NCBI GenBank assembly: GCA_944326485.1
Contig: CALVED010000007.1
Coordinates: 34,475 to 98,474 of the forward strand
DNA from: Candidatus Gastranaerophilales bacterium
GTDB taxonomy: Bacteria > Cyanobacteriota > Vampirovibrionia > Gastranaerophilales > Gastranaerophilaceae
Direction: 5' to 3'
Length of the DNA stretch: 64,000 bases
Below are positions 1 to 8,971 of this stretch, piece by piece. Within the stretch, counting starts at the first letter, position 1, and every line of letters begins with the position of its first letter. Position numbers and translations under genes: made by a program. The notes beneath the pieces are model-generated. The model saw nothing but the letters and a program-made list of their open reading frames with translations, did no database searches and was not told the DNA's origin.

Positions 1-481
1 AGATACAGGAAATTTTATCAATATGTTGATAAAAATGTTGAAATGCAAGAATGTTTTAGAACTTGGCACTTCAAACGGATATTCAGGATTGTGGATAGCA
101 GATGCACTAAAAGAAACAAATGGTCATTTAACAACAATAGAGTTTTGGGAAAAAAGGCAATGTATTGCAAGGGAATATTTTCAGAAATGCGGTTTTTCAG
201 ATATTATAACTTGTAAAATAGGTTCAGCATATGATGTTATAAAAAACGAAATAAAAGAACAGTTTGATTTAGTTTTTATAGATGCAAATAAGCAAGAGTA
301 TATAAAATATTTTGAGGTAATAGATCCTCTATTAAAGAGCGGTGGTGTTATATTGGCTGATAATATAACTTCTCATGCGGAAAAAGTTAAACCTTTTGTT
401 AATACTATTTCTAATCGTGATGATTATCAAGTTCAAATATTAGATTTGCCGGATGGTTTGTTAATGGCATATAAAAAATAG
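1..481 (+). CDS. Class I SAM-dependent O-methyltransferase, 5' end cut off by the window
   Basis: The frame is open back to base 2 with no start preceded by a ribosome site, so the gene begins outside the window; an internal ATG at 23 is probably not the start. Visible motifs are the SAM-binding segment VLELGTSNGYSG, the acidic TIEFWEKR segment that follows it, FIDANKQEY (the D-x-N-K stretch that in family-3 O-methyltransferases helps bind metal and substrate), and GGVILADN. This fits the caffeoyl-CoA/YrrM-like group that methylates small hydroxylated substrates. The true substrate cannot be read from sequence. The stop overlaps the ribosome site of the nadK gene, so the two are probably co-transcribed. 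Confidence 0.85.
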   Translation, partial: DTGNFINMLIKMLKCKNVLELGTSNGYSGLWIADALKETNGHLTTIEFWEKRQCIAREYFQKCGFSDIITCKIGSAYDVIKNEIKEQFDLVFIDANKQEYIKYFEVIDPLLKSGGVILADNITSHAEKVKPFVNTISNRDDYQVQILDLPDGLLMAYKK

Positions 482-489
482 GAGTTAAT

Positions 490-1341
490 ATGGCTGGAAT
501 AATAAAATCTGTAAATGGTGATGAAATAGATCTTTCCAGAGTCGGTATTTTTTATAATAAAGAAAATTCAAAAGCAAAATATGTGGGAGAATCAGTACAG
601 AAAGTTCTTAAAGATAATTGGATTGACTGTAACATACTTACAACAGATGAATATTCTTGTGATTATTCTTTTGCCATAGTACTTGGTGGAGATGGTACAA
701 TATTAAGAACTGCAAGGTATTATGCTCCTTATGATGTTCCAATATTAGGTATTAATTTGGGAAGATTAGGTTTTTTGTCTCAGGCAAAATCTTCACAAGT
801 AGATGAAGCAATAGATTATATTTTACGTGGTGCATTTAAAATTGAAAATAGAATGATGTTAAGTGCAATGCATGGAAAATTAAATGCATTAAATGATATA
901 GTAATAAAAGGTGATGGATTTTCTAGGACATCAAGATTATATGTTCATATAAATGATAATATAGTTTGTGATTATCTTGCAGATGGGATTATAATATCTA
1001 CACCAACAGGATCTACTGCCTATACATTATCGGCAGGCGGCCCTATTTTAGCCCCAATAATAGAAGCAATAGTTATTGTACCTATTTGTCCTCACACAAT
1101 GAATGCAAGACCAATAGTTATTCCGTCAAATGAGGTTATAAAAGTTACATCAAGCCAAAATAAACCATTATTAAAAATATCAGCAGATGGGCAAGAAACA
1201 TATTCTATAGGAATTAATGAGGCTATAGAAGTAAAAAAATGTGATTATGTTACTAAATTAATATTATTAAATTTAGAGAAAAATTCTTTTTACTCGGTGT
1301 TAAAAGAAAAATTGCATTGGGGACTTTCTTGGAAGGGATAA
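490..1341 (+). CDS. nadK: NAD kinase
   Basis: Phosphorylates NAD to NADP in the cytosol. The 283 residues match the usual length. The catalytic GGDGT motif is at residues 66-70, followed by the ND pair of the NE/D motif (135-136) and the glycine-rich STPTGSTAY segment near 170, with the family's CPHT and RPIVIPS motifs after it. The start ATG has AGGAG a few bases upstream, formed partly by the stop of the preceding methyltransferase. It lies 1 bp from recN; the nadK-recN pairing is common in bacteria and implies one transcript. Nothing odd seen. Confidence 0.97.
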   Translation: MAGIIKSVNGDEIDLSRVGIFYNKENSKAKYVGESVQKVLKDNWIDCNILTTDEYSCDYSFAIVLGGDGTILRTARYYAPYDVPILGINLGRLGFLSQAKSSQVDEAIDYILRGAFKIENRMMLSAMHGKLNALNDIVIKGDGFSRTSRLYVHINDNIVCDYLADGIIISTPTGSTAYTLSAGGPILAPIIEAIVIVPICPHTMNARPIVIPSNEVIKVTSSQNKPLLKISADGQETYSIGINEAIEVKKCDYVTKLILLNLEKNSFYSVLKEKLHWGLSWKG

Positions 1342-1342
1342 A

Positions 1343-2995
1343 ATGATAAAATCTGTTTTTGTCAGGAATTATATACTAATAGATGAATTAACTCTTGAAT
1401 TTGATAAGGGATTTAATGTTTTTACAGGTGAAACAGGGGCTGGTAAAAGTATTATAATTGGTGCTATTGATGCAGCCTTTGGTGCTAAACTTGCTAAAGA
1501 TGTTATAAAAACCGGAGCAGATAAAGCATTAATAGAACTTATAATTTTATTAGATGATGAATTTGATAAATCTATTTTTATAGAAAATGGCATAGAAATA
1601 CAAAATAATGAAATAATTTTATCAAGAGAAATATTGCCAGCAACTTCTCGTTCTAGGATAAATGGTGTTCTTGTAACTCAGGAATTTATCAAAGAAATAA
1701 GAGAGAGGTTATTAGATATTCATACCCAGCATCAAAGTTATAATTATGTACAGCCTAAGAACCATATAATTCTTTTAGATAATTTTGCTCTAAAACCGCA
1801 TAAGGATAATATTATATTATTTAAAGAAAGGTATGAAAGACTCCAAAATTTAAAAAGAAAACTTTTAAATTTGCAAGATAATGTGAATAAGACAATACAA
1901 CAGTCAGATTTTCTAAAATTTCAGATTAAAGAAATAGAAGATGCAAAAATTGAAGATATTGAAGAATGCGAAAAATTAGAAAAAGAGCTTGATATATTAT
2001 GTAATATAGAAAAGTTAAAAGAACTTTCATATTCTTCATATTGGGCTTTATATGGAGATGATTCAAATATAATAAGTGTGCTTGGTAATATAAAATCTAA
2101 TATTTCAAAATTATCTCAATTGGATGAAAGCGTTTTGAGTATAGAAGAAGACTTTATAAATGCTTATGAAACATTGAAAGACGTAGCACATAAAATGAGA
2201 GATTATTCTGAGTCAAAAGAAAATGATAATGAAAAAATTGATTTAATACAAGAAAGACTAAGCTTATTAGAAAAGATTAAGAGAAAATACGGTTCAAATT
2301 TAGAAGAAGTTTTAGATACTTATGATAAGTTATCTGAAGAATTAAGTGCAATAGAAGTTTCTCAAGATGAGATAACAGTAATAGAAAAAGAAATAAAAGA
2401 ACTTGAAACTGAAATAGAATGCTTGGCTAATGTGATAAGCGGAGCGAGAAAAGAATTAGCAAAGGTTTTATCAAAAGCAGTAACAGAAGAATTAGAAAAA
2501 TTAGAACTTCCAAAATCAAAATTTGAAATAGAAGTAAAAGATTCAACAATGAATGAAAGAGGAAAAGACATTGTTGAGTTTATGATATCAACAAATGTGT
2601 CAGAACCGGTAAAACCATTAGCTAAAACAGCTTCTGGCGGTGAAATATCCAGAATAATGCTTGCCATAAAAACAATATTTGCACAAGCAGATTCAACAAA
2701 TACTGTTATATTTGATGAAATAGATACGGGAGTATCTGGGAAAGCTTCACAAGCAATAGCAGATGAGTTGGTAGATTTATCAAAAACTCATCAGGTTATA
2801 TTGATAACCCATCAACCAATAATTGCTTCAAAAGCGGATTCTCATTTCTATGTTAAGAAAGAACAGGCAGAAAAAACGAAAGTAAATGTATACAAGTTAG
2901 AAGGAGAGAATAGAGTTAAAGCTATTGCTCTTCTTGCGGCTGGTGATATAAATGAAGAATCTACTTCTTTTGCTAAAAATTTATTAGGAGTATAA
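1343..2995 (+). CDS. recN: DNA repair protein RecN
   Basis: SMC-like ATPase that acts early in double-strand break repair. The 550 residues have the expected layout: Walker A GETGAGKS at 29-36, a long glutamate- and lysine-rich coiled-coil middle, the ABC signature ASGGE at 430-434, and Walker B VIFDEID at 455-461 followed by the ITHQP histidine switch. It begins 1 bp after nadK, with a purine-rich ribosome site inside the nadK end, so translation is probably coupled. crcB follows after 9 bp. Confidence 0.97.
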   Translation: MIKSVFVRNYILIDELTLEFDKGFNVFTGETGAGKSIIIGAIDAAFGAKLAKDVIKTGADKALIELIILLDDEFDKSIFIENGIEIQNNEIILSREILPATSRSRINGVLVTQEFIKEIRERLLDIHTQHQSYNYVQPKNHIILLDNFALKPHKDNIILFKERYERLQNLKRKLLNLQDNVNKTIQQSDFLKFQIKEIEDAKIEDIEECEKLEKELDILCNIEKLKELSYSSYWALYGDDSNIISVLGNIKSNISKLSQLDESVLSIEEDFINAYETLKDVAHKMRDYSESKENDNEKIDLIQERLSLLEKIKRKYGSNLEEVLDTYDKLSEELSAIEVSQDEITVIEKEIKELETEIECLANVISGARKELAKVLSKAVTEELEKLELPKSKFEIEVKDSTMNERGKDIVEFMISTNVSEPVKPLAKTASGGEISRIMLAIKTIFAQADSTNTVIFDEIDTGVSGKASQAIADELVDLSKTHQVILITHQPIIASKADSHFYVKKEQAEKTKVNVYKLEGENRVKAIALLAAGDINEESTSFAKNLLGV

Positions 2996-3004
2996 ATATT
3001 TAAA

Positions 3005-3409
3005 ATGATTTCCATAAATGATTTATTTTTAATTTTTATCGGTGGTGGAATTGGTTCTGTTTTTAGATATTTAACTAATTTATTCTTTTCAAAAATATAT
3101 TTTATAAAATTGCAAAGTGTTTTACTCGGGACTTTAACAGTAAACATAATAGGAAGTTTAATTTTGGGATTTGCATTCTCTTTTTTTATGAATAAATTGG
3201 GAATTCCAAACAATATAAAACTTGCAATTAGTGTTGGATTTTGTGGCGGTTTAACAACATTTTCAACATTTTCTTTAGAAACATATAACTTAATTAAAAA
3301 CGGTGAAATTTTATATTCTATAGTATATGTAATATTAAATGTGTTAATTTGTGTTTTAATGATTGCATTAGGACTATATTTAGGAAATATTACATCAAAA
3401 GTATTTTAA
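3005..3409 (+). CDS. crcB: Fluoride exporter CrcB/Fluc
   Basis: Small membrane channel that exports fluoride. The 134 residues contain four hydrophobic segments and the family signatures GGGIGSVFRY near the N-terminus, GTLTVNIIGS in the second segment (the conserved pore Asn) and GGLTTFSTFSLE in the third (the phenylalanines lining the fluoride path). Fluc works as a dual-topology dimer, and one gene is enough. It is 9 bp behind recN and appears to be the last gene of the nadK-recN transcript. I looked for a fluoride riboswitch upstream and saw none, which fits its position inside an operon. Confidence 0.95.
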   Translation: MISINDLFLIFIGGGIGSVFRYLTNLFFSKIYFIKLQSVLLGTLTVNIIGSLILGFAFSFFMNKLGIPNNIKLAISVGFCGGLTTFSTFSLETYNLIKNGEILYSIVYVILNVLICVLMIALGLYLGNITSKVF

Positions 3410-3503
3410 AGTTTTATAAATAATAAAAATAAATAATCTATTTCATATCTAATTGGCTAATTATAAACATATTATTTGTTGATAAATTAAAGAAAATAGT
3501 CAT

Positions 3504-3546
3504 AGAAAGAATTCACGATAATAAGAAAGAGTGAGTTAATTCTTAA
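3504..3546 (+). repeat. Degenerate relic of the first hairpin of the 183-bp dispersed repeat
   Basis: The segment reads AGAATTCACGATAA then AAGAAAGAGTGAGTTAATTCTT. It matches hairpin 1 of the full repeats (ATTCACGATAAGCTGAAA then GTGAGTGAATT) in the common loop orientation, with several substitutions. The remaining ~140 bp of the unit is not recognisable. It sits between the 3' end of crcB and the next gene, so it could still form a weak terminator-like hairpin with arms AAGAATT and AATTCTT. Confidence 0.55.
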
Positions 3547-3627
3547 TCGGCATTTTTAAAATATGAACATTTTGTTAGAAAAAATGACACAGTAGAAAGT
3601 AAGATGCTAAATAAAATGGAGAATGAT

Positions 3628-4632
3628 ATGAAAACTATAATATTTTATGATATCAAACAATATGAAAGAGAATTTTTTGAGCAAGAACTATACGATAAGT
3701 TTAATGTCGAATATGAAGAGAGAGAACTTACTTCTGAAACGGAGTTAAATTATATAGAAGAAAATGCAGAAATTATATCGGTTTTTACATCATCAAGACT
3801 TACTAAAGAAGTTCTTGAAAAATTTAAAAATTTGAAGTTGATACTAACTCGTTCTGTAGGATTTAGTCATATAGATGTAGAGTACTGTAATGAAAAAAAT
3901 ATATTAGTTGCGAATACCCCTCATTACGGAGATTATACTGTAGCAGAATTTTCATTTGGAATATTACTTAATTTAATAAGAAGGATATGCTATGGGCAAA
4001 GTGAACTTCGGTCTGGCGATATGTATCCGGAAACATTCGGAATGGAACTATATGATAAAACTATTGGAATTATAGGTACAGGGTCTATAGGCTCAAAAGC
4101 AATAAAAATAGCCAAAGGATTTTCAATGAATGTTATTTGCTATGATGTAAATAAAAATTCAGAGTTGGAAAAAGAATTTAACGTTAAATATTCTGATATA
4201 GAAACTTTATGTAAATTGTCAGATATAATAACCTTGCATGCTCCTTTAAATACAGCTTCATATCATATTATAAATAAAGAAAAAATCTCATTAATGAAAG
4301 AAGATGTAATTATAGTAAATACAGCAAGAGGAGAATTGATAGATACCGAAGCATTGTATGAAGCACTTTTAGATAAAAAAATAAAAGGTGCAGCATTAGA
4401 TGTATTAGAATTTGAGGAGATAATATCAAATAAACGGCCGGGAGATAACATAAATTTAAGAAACTTAAGAGTTTCTTTAATAAATAATAAACTTTTGAAT
4501 TTAGATAATGTAATAGCTACTCCACATATTGCTTATGATACAAAAGAAGCTGTAAATAGAATCTTAACCACAACATTGGAAAACTTATATCAGTTTATTA
4601 ATAATAAAATTTTGACAAATATAGTAAATTAA
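3628..4632 (+). CDS. D-isomer-specific 2-hydroxyacid dehydrogenase (D-lactate dehydrogenase-like)
   Basis: NAD-dependent reduction of a 2-keto acid to the D-hydroxyacid, most likely pyruvate to D-lactate. An in-frame ATG exists at 3604, but I place the start at 3628 because GGAG lies 6 bases ahead of it. The 334 residues show the Rossmann motif GIIGTGSIGSKA near the middle, then the catalytic ARGELIDTEAL (Arg) and TPHIAYDT (His) motifs. The length and the long C-terminal segment after the His resemble D-lactate rather than phosphoglycerate dehydrogenases. It stands alone, with a hairpin following. The substrate is inferred from family only. Confidence 0.85.
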   Translation: MKTIIFYDIKQYEREFFEQELYDKFNVEYEERELTSETELNYIEENAEIISVFTSSRLTKEVLEKFKNLKLILTRSVGFSHIDVEYCNEKNILVANTPHYGDYTVAEFSFGILLNLIRRICYGQSELRSGDMYPETFGMELYDKTIGIIGTGSIGSKAIKIAKGFSMNVICYDVNKNSELEKEFNVKYSDIETLCKLSDIITLHAPLNTASYHIINKEKISLMKEDVIIVNTARGELIDTEALYEALLDKKIKGAALDVLEFEEIISNKRPGDNINLRNLRVSLINNKLLNLDNVIATPHIAYDTKEAVNRILTTTLENLYQFINNKILTNIVN

Positions 4633-4646
4633 ACAAGCAAAAAAAA

Positions 4647-4678
4647 TGCAAGTTTAAAATAAGATTTAAGAACTTGCA
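4647..4678 (+). terminator. Hairpin after the D-2-hydroxyacid dehydrogenase gene
   Basis: Perfect 8-bp arms TGCAAGTT and AACTTGCA enclose a 16-nt loop 14 bp after the stop codon and are followed by ATATTT. It is a weak terminator at best because the U-run is interrupted. Confidence 0.4.
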
Positions 4679-4879
4679 ATATTTACACTAGCCGAAACAT
4701 TAATAACAAATATATTATACAACGTTTTATTAATTTCGTAAAGTATACGGTTCTATATTTAAAAGTATATTATTAAAAAGTTAATAAATATTTACAATAA
4801 ATTTTTAAGATATGTTTAAATACTTGTAATAATAATCAATTTATCGGATAATTTCATTGTAGTTAAGCGAGGTGGCAAT

Positions 4880-5896
4880 ATGAGAAAACCGGTAATTGGA
4901 GTATTGGGAGCTACGGGAGTAGTTGGTAGAAACATTTTAAAAATATTAGAAGAAGATAATGTTGTATTTGAAGATATAAAATTTCTTGCTAGTAAAAAAA
5001 GTGCCGGAAAAGAAATTGAATTTAAAGGAAAAAAATATACAGTAATAGAAGCAACTCCAGATGCATTTGAAGGAATAAATATAGTTTTAGCATCTGCCGG
5101 TGGTTCAACAAGTTTAGCATTGGCACCAGAAGCAGTAAAAAGAGGTGCTGTATATATTGATAATTCAAGTGCATTTAGAATGGAAAAAGATGTTCCATTA
5201 GTAATTGCAGGGGTAAATGATGAAGATATCAAAAAACATAAAGGCATAATAGCTAATCCGAATTGTTCTACTTCTCAATTAATGTTAGTATTAAAACCTT
5301 TACATGATTATGCTGTGATAAAAAGAATGATTGTAAGTACATATCAATCTGTATCTGGAGCAGGGCTCGCTGCAATAAATGAATTAAAGGAAAATACTAT
5401 TGCAGTAAATGACAATAAACCTTTTGAAAATAAAGTATTTAAGAAACCAATAGCATATAATTGCATTCCTCAAATTGATGTATTTTGCGATAATGGTTAT
5501 ACAAAAGAGGAGATGAAGGTTACAAATGAAACAAGAAAGATTTTACATTTAGACCCAAATACTCCTATTTCTTGTACAGCAGTTAGAGTTCCGGTTTTTG
5601 TAGGACATTCAGAAGCAGTAACAGTTGAATTTGAAAAAAATATAACACCTGAAAAAGCAAGAGAAATTTTAGAAAATGCTTGGGGCGTAGAAGTTATAGA
5701 TGATACAGCAAATTATGAATTTCCGACAGCTGTAATGGCTGCAGGAAAGAACCCTGTATATGTAGGAAGAATAAGAAAAGATATAGCATTTGATAATGCA
5801 ATATCTTTTTGGTGCGTGGCTGATAATTTAAGAATAGGTGCAGCATTAAATACAGTAAGAATTGCTGAAAAAGTTATAGAAATGCAAGTTTTTTAA
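4880..5896 (+). CDS. asd: Aspartate-semialdehyde dehydrogenase
   Basis: Reduces aspartyl phosphate to aspartate semialdehyde, the branch point to lysine/diaminopimelate, threonine and methionine. The 338 residues begin with the NADP loop GATGVVG at 10-16, carry the catalytic Cys129 in the PNCST motif, and have the downstream GHSEAV motif containing the active-site His. The start has GCGAGGTGG upstream. The next gene, dapA, consumes its product and is only 9 bp away, so these two form a lysine/peptidoglycan-precursor operon. Confidence 0.97.
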   Translation: MRKPVIGVLGATGVVGRNILKILEEDNVVFEDIKFLASKKSAGKEIEFKGKKYTVIEATPDAFEGINIVLASAGGSTSLALAPEAVKRGAVYIDNSSAFRMEKDVPLVIAGVNDEDIKKHKGIIANPNCSTSQLMLVLKPLHDYAVIKRMIVSTYQSVSGAGLAAINELKENTIAVNDNKPFENKVFKKPIAYNCIPQIDVFCDNGYTKEEMKVTNETRKILHLDPNTPISCTAVRVPVFVGHSEAVTVEFEKNITPEKAREILENAWGVEVIDDTANYEFPTAVMAAGKNPVYVGRIRKDIAFDNAISFWCVADNLRIGAALNTVRIAEKVIEMQVF

Positions 5897-5905
5897 GAGG
5901 TGAAT

Positions 5906-6805
5906 ATGAGTATAAGATATAATGCCGGGGAAGTTATTACGGCAATGGTTACACCATTTAACGATGACTTAAGTATTGATTATCCTGCTTTAGAAAAACT
6001 AATTAATCATTTAATAGATACCGGAAGTGATGCTATCTTAGTAGCAGGTACAACGGGTGAAACTCCTACTTTATCACACGAAGAAGAAGCAGAGATGTTT
6101 TATTATGTTAAAAAAATAGTAAATGGCAGGGTAAAAGTTATAATGGGAGCAGGCTCTAATTCTACTCAGACTGCTGTTGAATCTTCAAAAAAAGCAAAAG
6201 AACTGGGTGCTGATGCTATATTAACTGTAGTACCTTATTATAATAAACCATCTCAAAAAGGAATGTATGAACATTTTTCAAGTATTGCCAAATCTGTGGA
6301 TTTACCTATAATTTTATATAATATTCCTGGACGAACAGGTGTTAATATGCAACCTGCAACAATTGCAAAACTTGCAAAAGAGTTTCAGAATATTGTTGCT
6401 GTAAAACAAAGTAATTCTGATTTAGATTTAATAAGTGATATAAAATTATTATCTCCTGAGGATTTTATTATATATTCCGGTGATGATAGTTTAACAATAC
6501 CTATGATGTCATTAGGTGCTCATGGAGTAATAAGTGTTGCATCTCATATAGTAGGTAATGATTTAAAAAAGATGGTAAAAGCTTTTAAATCTGGTAAGAA
6601 TGAAGAAGCTCTAAAATTACATTTAAAATTATATCCTCTATTTAGAAAATTATTTATGGCACCAAATCCTGTACCGGTAAAAGCGGCGCTTAATCATATA
6701 GGAATTATTAAGGAATATGTCAGAAAACCTTTAGTAGTCTTAGATGAGGAAGAAAAAAAAGAATTATTTTCAGTATTAGACAAATGTACAGGTGCAGTAA
6801 AATAA
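5906..6805 (+). CDS. dapA: 4-hydroxy-tetrahydrodipicolinate synthase
   Basis: Condenses pyruvate with aspartate semialdehyde in the diaminopimelate pathway. I choose the ATG at 5906 over an upstream GTG at 5900 because AAGAGGTG is then correctly spaced. In the 299-residue product the Schiff-base Lys167 (VAVKQS), Tyr138 (ILYNIPGR) and the Thr49-Thr50 pair (GTTGE) are all present. The length is typical. It forms an operon with asd upstream; the prepilin gene follows after 17 bp. Confidence 0.97.
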   Translation: MSIRYNAGEVITAMVTPFNDDLSIDYPALEKLINHLIDTGSDAILVAGTTGETPTLSHEEEAEMFYYVKKIVNGRVKVIMGAGSNSTQTAVESSKKAKELGADAILTVVPYYNKPSQKGMYEHFSSIAKSVDLPIILYNIPGRTGVNMQPATIAKLAKEFQNIVAVKQSNSDLDLISDIKLLSPEDFIIYSGDDSLTIPMMSLGAHGVISVASHIVGNDLKKMVKAFKSGKNEEALKLHLKLYPLFRKLFMAPNPVPVKAALNHIGIIKEYVRKPLVVLDEEEKKELFSVLDKCTGAVK

Positions 6806-6822
6806 TGTTGGAGTTCTGATAG

Positions 6823-7566
6823 TTGGATATCACTAACAATAAATTACAAAAAAAAAGAAAGGGTAATACTTTATCTGAAACACTTATTGCCCTTGTTATA
6901 GTTGGTGTTATTTTTACAATTAGTATGGGGACAATAGTCGCTGATTATAATAAAAATCAGACTGTTGTTCGCTTAAAGAAAATGTATTCAACATTTTCAA
7001 ATGCTATTACTGCTTCAATTGCAAAAAATGGAGCTCCAGATGATTGGTATATGGAAGAAGGTTTAAGCGAGAAGGGTTCATATTTACTATTTGAACAATA
7101 TATTAAACCTTTTTTGGTTTTATCCAGAGATTGTAAAACTTCAACAGTAGATCAATGTAATTATACATTTAAAGAGCTAAATGGAACAGAAAAAGCTTTG
7201 AATTCTAAATGGACAAGATTCTTTTTAAATGATGGCGCATTTATAGCTATGCAATCTTCTGCTGATGAAAATTATAAAGTTATATATTTCTATATAGATA
7301 CAAATGGAAAAAAACGTTTAAATGTTGTTGCAAGAGATATTTTTATGTTTGAGTATTGGATAAGAAATAATGATCATCCAGAGTATGAAGGAAAACTTTT
7401 GCCATACGGGCATGAATATACAAGAGAACAATTAATGTCTACATCTAATGATAATAATTGTAATAAAACAAAAAATGGAAATTATTGTGCAGCATTAATT
7501 ATTAATGATAATTGGCAAATAATAAAAGGATATCCTTGGGCACAAGCTAGATATGTTGTTCAATAA
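6823..7566 (+). CDS. Type IV prepilin-like protein
   Basis: The N-terminus is a class III signal peptide: a basic leader ending KKRKG, then NTLSETLIALVIVGV. This gives a prepilin-peptidase site after Gly, Glu at position +5 of the mature protein, and a hydrophobic helix. The rest, about 220 residues, is soluble and contains four cysteines that could form the disulfides usual in pseudopilins. The start is a TTG; TTGGAG lies upstream and no better codon exists before the signal. It follows dapA closely but is functionally unrelated. It could be a pilus, secretion or uptake pseudopilin; the subclass cannot be told. Confidence 0.85.
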   Translation: MDITNNKLQKKRKGNTLSETLIALVIVGVIFTISMGTIVADYNKNQTVVRLKKMYSTFSNAITASIAKNGAPDDWYMEEGLSEKGSYLLFEQYIKPFLVLSRDCKTSTVDQCNYTFKELNGTEKALNSKWTRFFLNDGAFIAMQSSADENYKVIYFYIDTNGKKRLNVVARDIFMFEYWIRNNDHPEYEGKLLPYGHEYTREQLMSTSNDNNCNKTKNGNYCAALIINDNWQIIKGYPWAQARYVVQ

Positions 7567-7569
7567 ATT

Positions 7570-7752
7570 GTCCGAGAAAAAATTCACGATAAGCTGAAAG
7601 TGTGAGTGAATTTTTTTTACAAAACGAACCAAAAACTTTGTTTTTGAGTGAGCTTGTATCCGTAGTGAAACGCAGGTGAGTGGCGTTTTCAAAAGGTGAG
7701 TACTTTGTTAGCGAGGATGAACTCTGTAACAAAGTGCGATACTAGATTAAAT
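7570..7752 (+). repeat. Dispersed 183-bp three-hairpin repeat, copy 1
   Basis: Starts GTCCGAG and ends ACTAGATTAAAT. Hairpin 1 has arms AAAAAATTCAC and GTGAATTTTTTTT with the loop in orientation A (GATAAGCTGAAAGTGTGA). Hairpin 2 is CAAAAAC-TTT-GTTTTTG. Hairpin 3 has arms ACTTTGTTA and TAACAAAGT. The copy lies between the convergent 3' ends of the prepilin gene and kdsA, and it differs from copy 2 at about three positions. Hairpin 1 plus its T-run could terminate the plus-strand transcript. Confidence 0.93.
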
Positions 7753-7762
7753 AAGAAAATAA

Positions 7763-8584
7763 TTAATTATTATTTACTAACTTAAAAATATCATTGCAAA
7801 TTCTAAAAATATCTTTTGCTTGTTCAAAATTAATCATATTAGGTCCATCACATAATGCTGAATCCGGATCAGGATGAACTTCAAAAAATAAACCGTTTGC
7901 ACCTGCAGCAACAGCCGATTTGGCTAAAATTGGTACAAATTTTCTTTCTCCACCAGAACTTTCTCCACAGCCTCCTGGTAATTGTACGCTGTGAGTCGCA
8001 TCAAATATAACAGGATATCCCATTTCCTGTATTATAGGAATTGCTCTCATATCAGAGACAAGATTGTTATATCCGAAAGTTACGCCTCTATCTGTAATTG
8101 TTATTTGATTATTACCTGATTCTATTACTTTATTTGCAATAGATCTCATTTGTGAAGGTGCTAAAAATTGCCCTTTCTTTATATTAATAATCTTATTTGT
8201 TTTTGCGGCAGCAACAAGTAAATCTGTTTGTCTGCATAAGAAAGCAGGGATTTGTATTATATCTGCAACTTCTGCTGCAATAGATGCTTCACAAGGATTG
8301 TGAATATCTGTTACTATAGGAACATTAAACTCTTTTTTAACATCAGCAAGTAAAGAAAGTCCTTTTTCTATTCCTAGTCCTCTATAAGAATTTATAGAAC
8401 TTCTGTTTGCTTTATCATAAGAAGCTTTAAAAACATAATTAATATCTAATTTATTTGTCAGTTCTTTCAAAAAATCAGCTGTTTTAAATAGGATATCTTT
8501 TGATTCAATTGAGCAAGGACCTGCTAAAATAGTTAATTTATTTCCTCCGATTATAAAATTATTTAAATTTACGGAATTAACCAT
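7763..8584 (-). CDS. kdsA: 3-deoxy-8-phosphooctulonate (Kdo-8-P) synthase
   Basis: Condenses arabinose-5-phosphate with phosphoenolpyruvate to make Kdo-8-phosphate, the precursor of the lipopolysaccharide inner-core sugar. The 273 residues have the LAGPCSIES motif near residue 20, FKASYDKANR, TDIHNPCEA and the C-terminal HPDPDSALCDG that place it in the KdsA/DAHP synthase family. A strong GGAGGG ribosome site precedes the ATG. It is a single gene with near-identical 183-bp direct repeats on both sides. Its presence argues for an outer membrane with Kdo. Confidence 0.96.
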   Translation of the reverse strand: MVNSVNLNNFIIGGNKLTILAGPCSIESKDILFKTADFLKELTNKLDINYVFKASYDKANRSSINSYRGLGIEKGLSLLADVKKEFNVPIVTDIHNPCEASIAAEVADIIQIPAFLCRQTDLLVAAAKTNKIINIKKGQFLAPSQMRSIANKVIESGNNQITITDRGVTFGYNNLVSDMRAIPIIQEMGYPVIFDATHSVQLPGGCGESSGGERKFVPILAKSAVAAGANGLFFEVHPDPDSALCDGPNMINFEQAKDIFRICNDIFKLVNNN

Positions 8585-8655
8585 TTTATTGCCCTCCTAT
8601 TTATATAAAAATATTACAAAAAAAAATATTATTACACAAGAATTTAGAGTAGTTT

Positions 8656-8838
8656 GTCCGAGAAAAAATTCATGATAAGCTGAAAATGTGAGTGAATTTT
8701 TTTTACAAAACGAACCAAAAACTTTGTTTTTGAGTGAGCTTGTATCCGTAGTGAAACGCAGGTGAGTGGCGTTTTCAAAAGGTGAGTACTTTGTTAGCGA
8801 GGATGAACTCAGTAACAAAGTGCGATACTAGATTAAAT
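8656..8838 (+). repeat. Dispersed 183-bp three-hairpin repeat, copy 2
   Basis: Same length and boundaries as copy 1, with about three substitutions, and in direct orientation 1086 bp away across kdsA. The hairpin 1 loop is in orientation A. This copy lies between the divergent kdsA and GAPDH genes, so it is not acting as a shared 3' terminator. The 387-bp gap it occupies also holds the GAPDH promoter, and I see no gene in the rest. Confidence 0.93.
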
Positions 8839-8907
8839 AAGAAGTAGGGTAAACTTATTAAATTGAATTGTTAAATAAACAGTTTATTTAATATTGCTTA
8901 ATCATGG

Positions 8908-8936
8908 TTAACAAAAAACTTTATTAAGGATATAAT
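8908..8936 (+). promoter_or_regulatory. Sigma-70-type promoter of the GAPDH gene
   Basis: TTAACA, a 17-bp spacer and a perfect TATAAT, with the GAPDH start 35 bp downstream and AGGAG before it. This is one of the best promoter matches in the window and fits a highly expressed glycolytic gene. Confidence 0.8.
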
Positions 8937-8971
8937 ATAAATTGGTCTATAAATATATTTAGGAGAGAAAA

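Noticed and set aside
3410..3627. Fluoride riboswitch for crcB
   Set aside because: crcB is inside the nadK-recN transcript and no crcB motif is seen before it.
8597..8818. Minus-strand open frame of about 55-74 residues inside repeat copies 1, 2 and 6 (SSLTKYSPFENATHLRFTTD and so on)
   Set aside because: Its similarity between copies follows from the repeat DNA being similar. It is broken in other copies, has no ribosome site, and runs through the hairpins, so I do not call it a gene.
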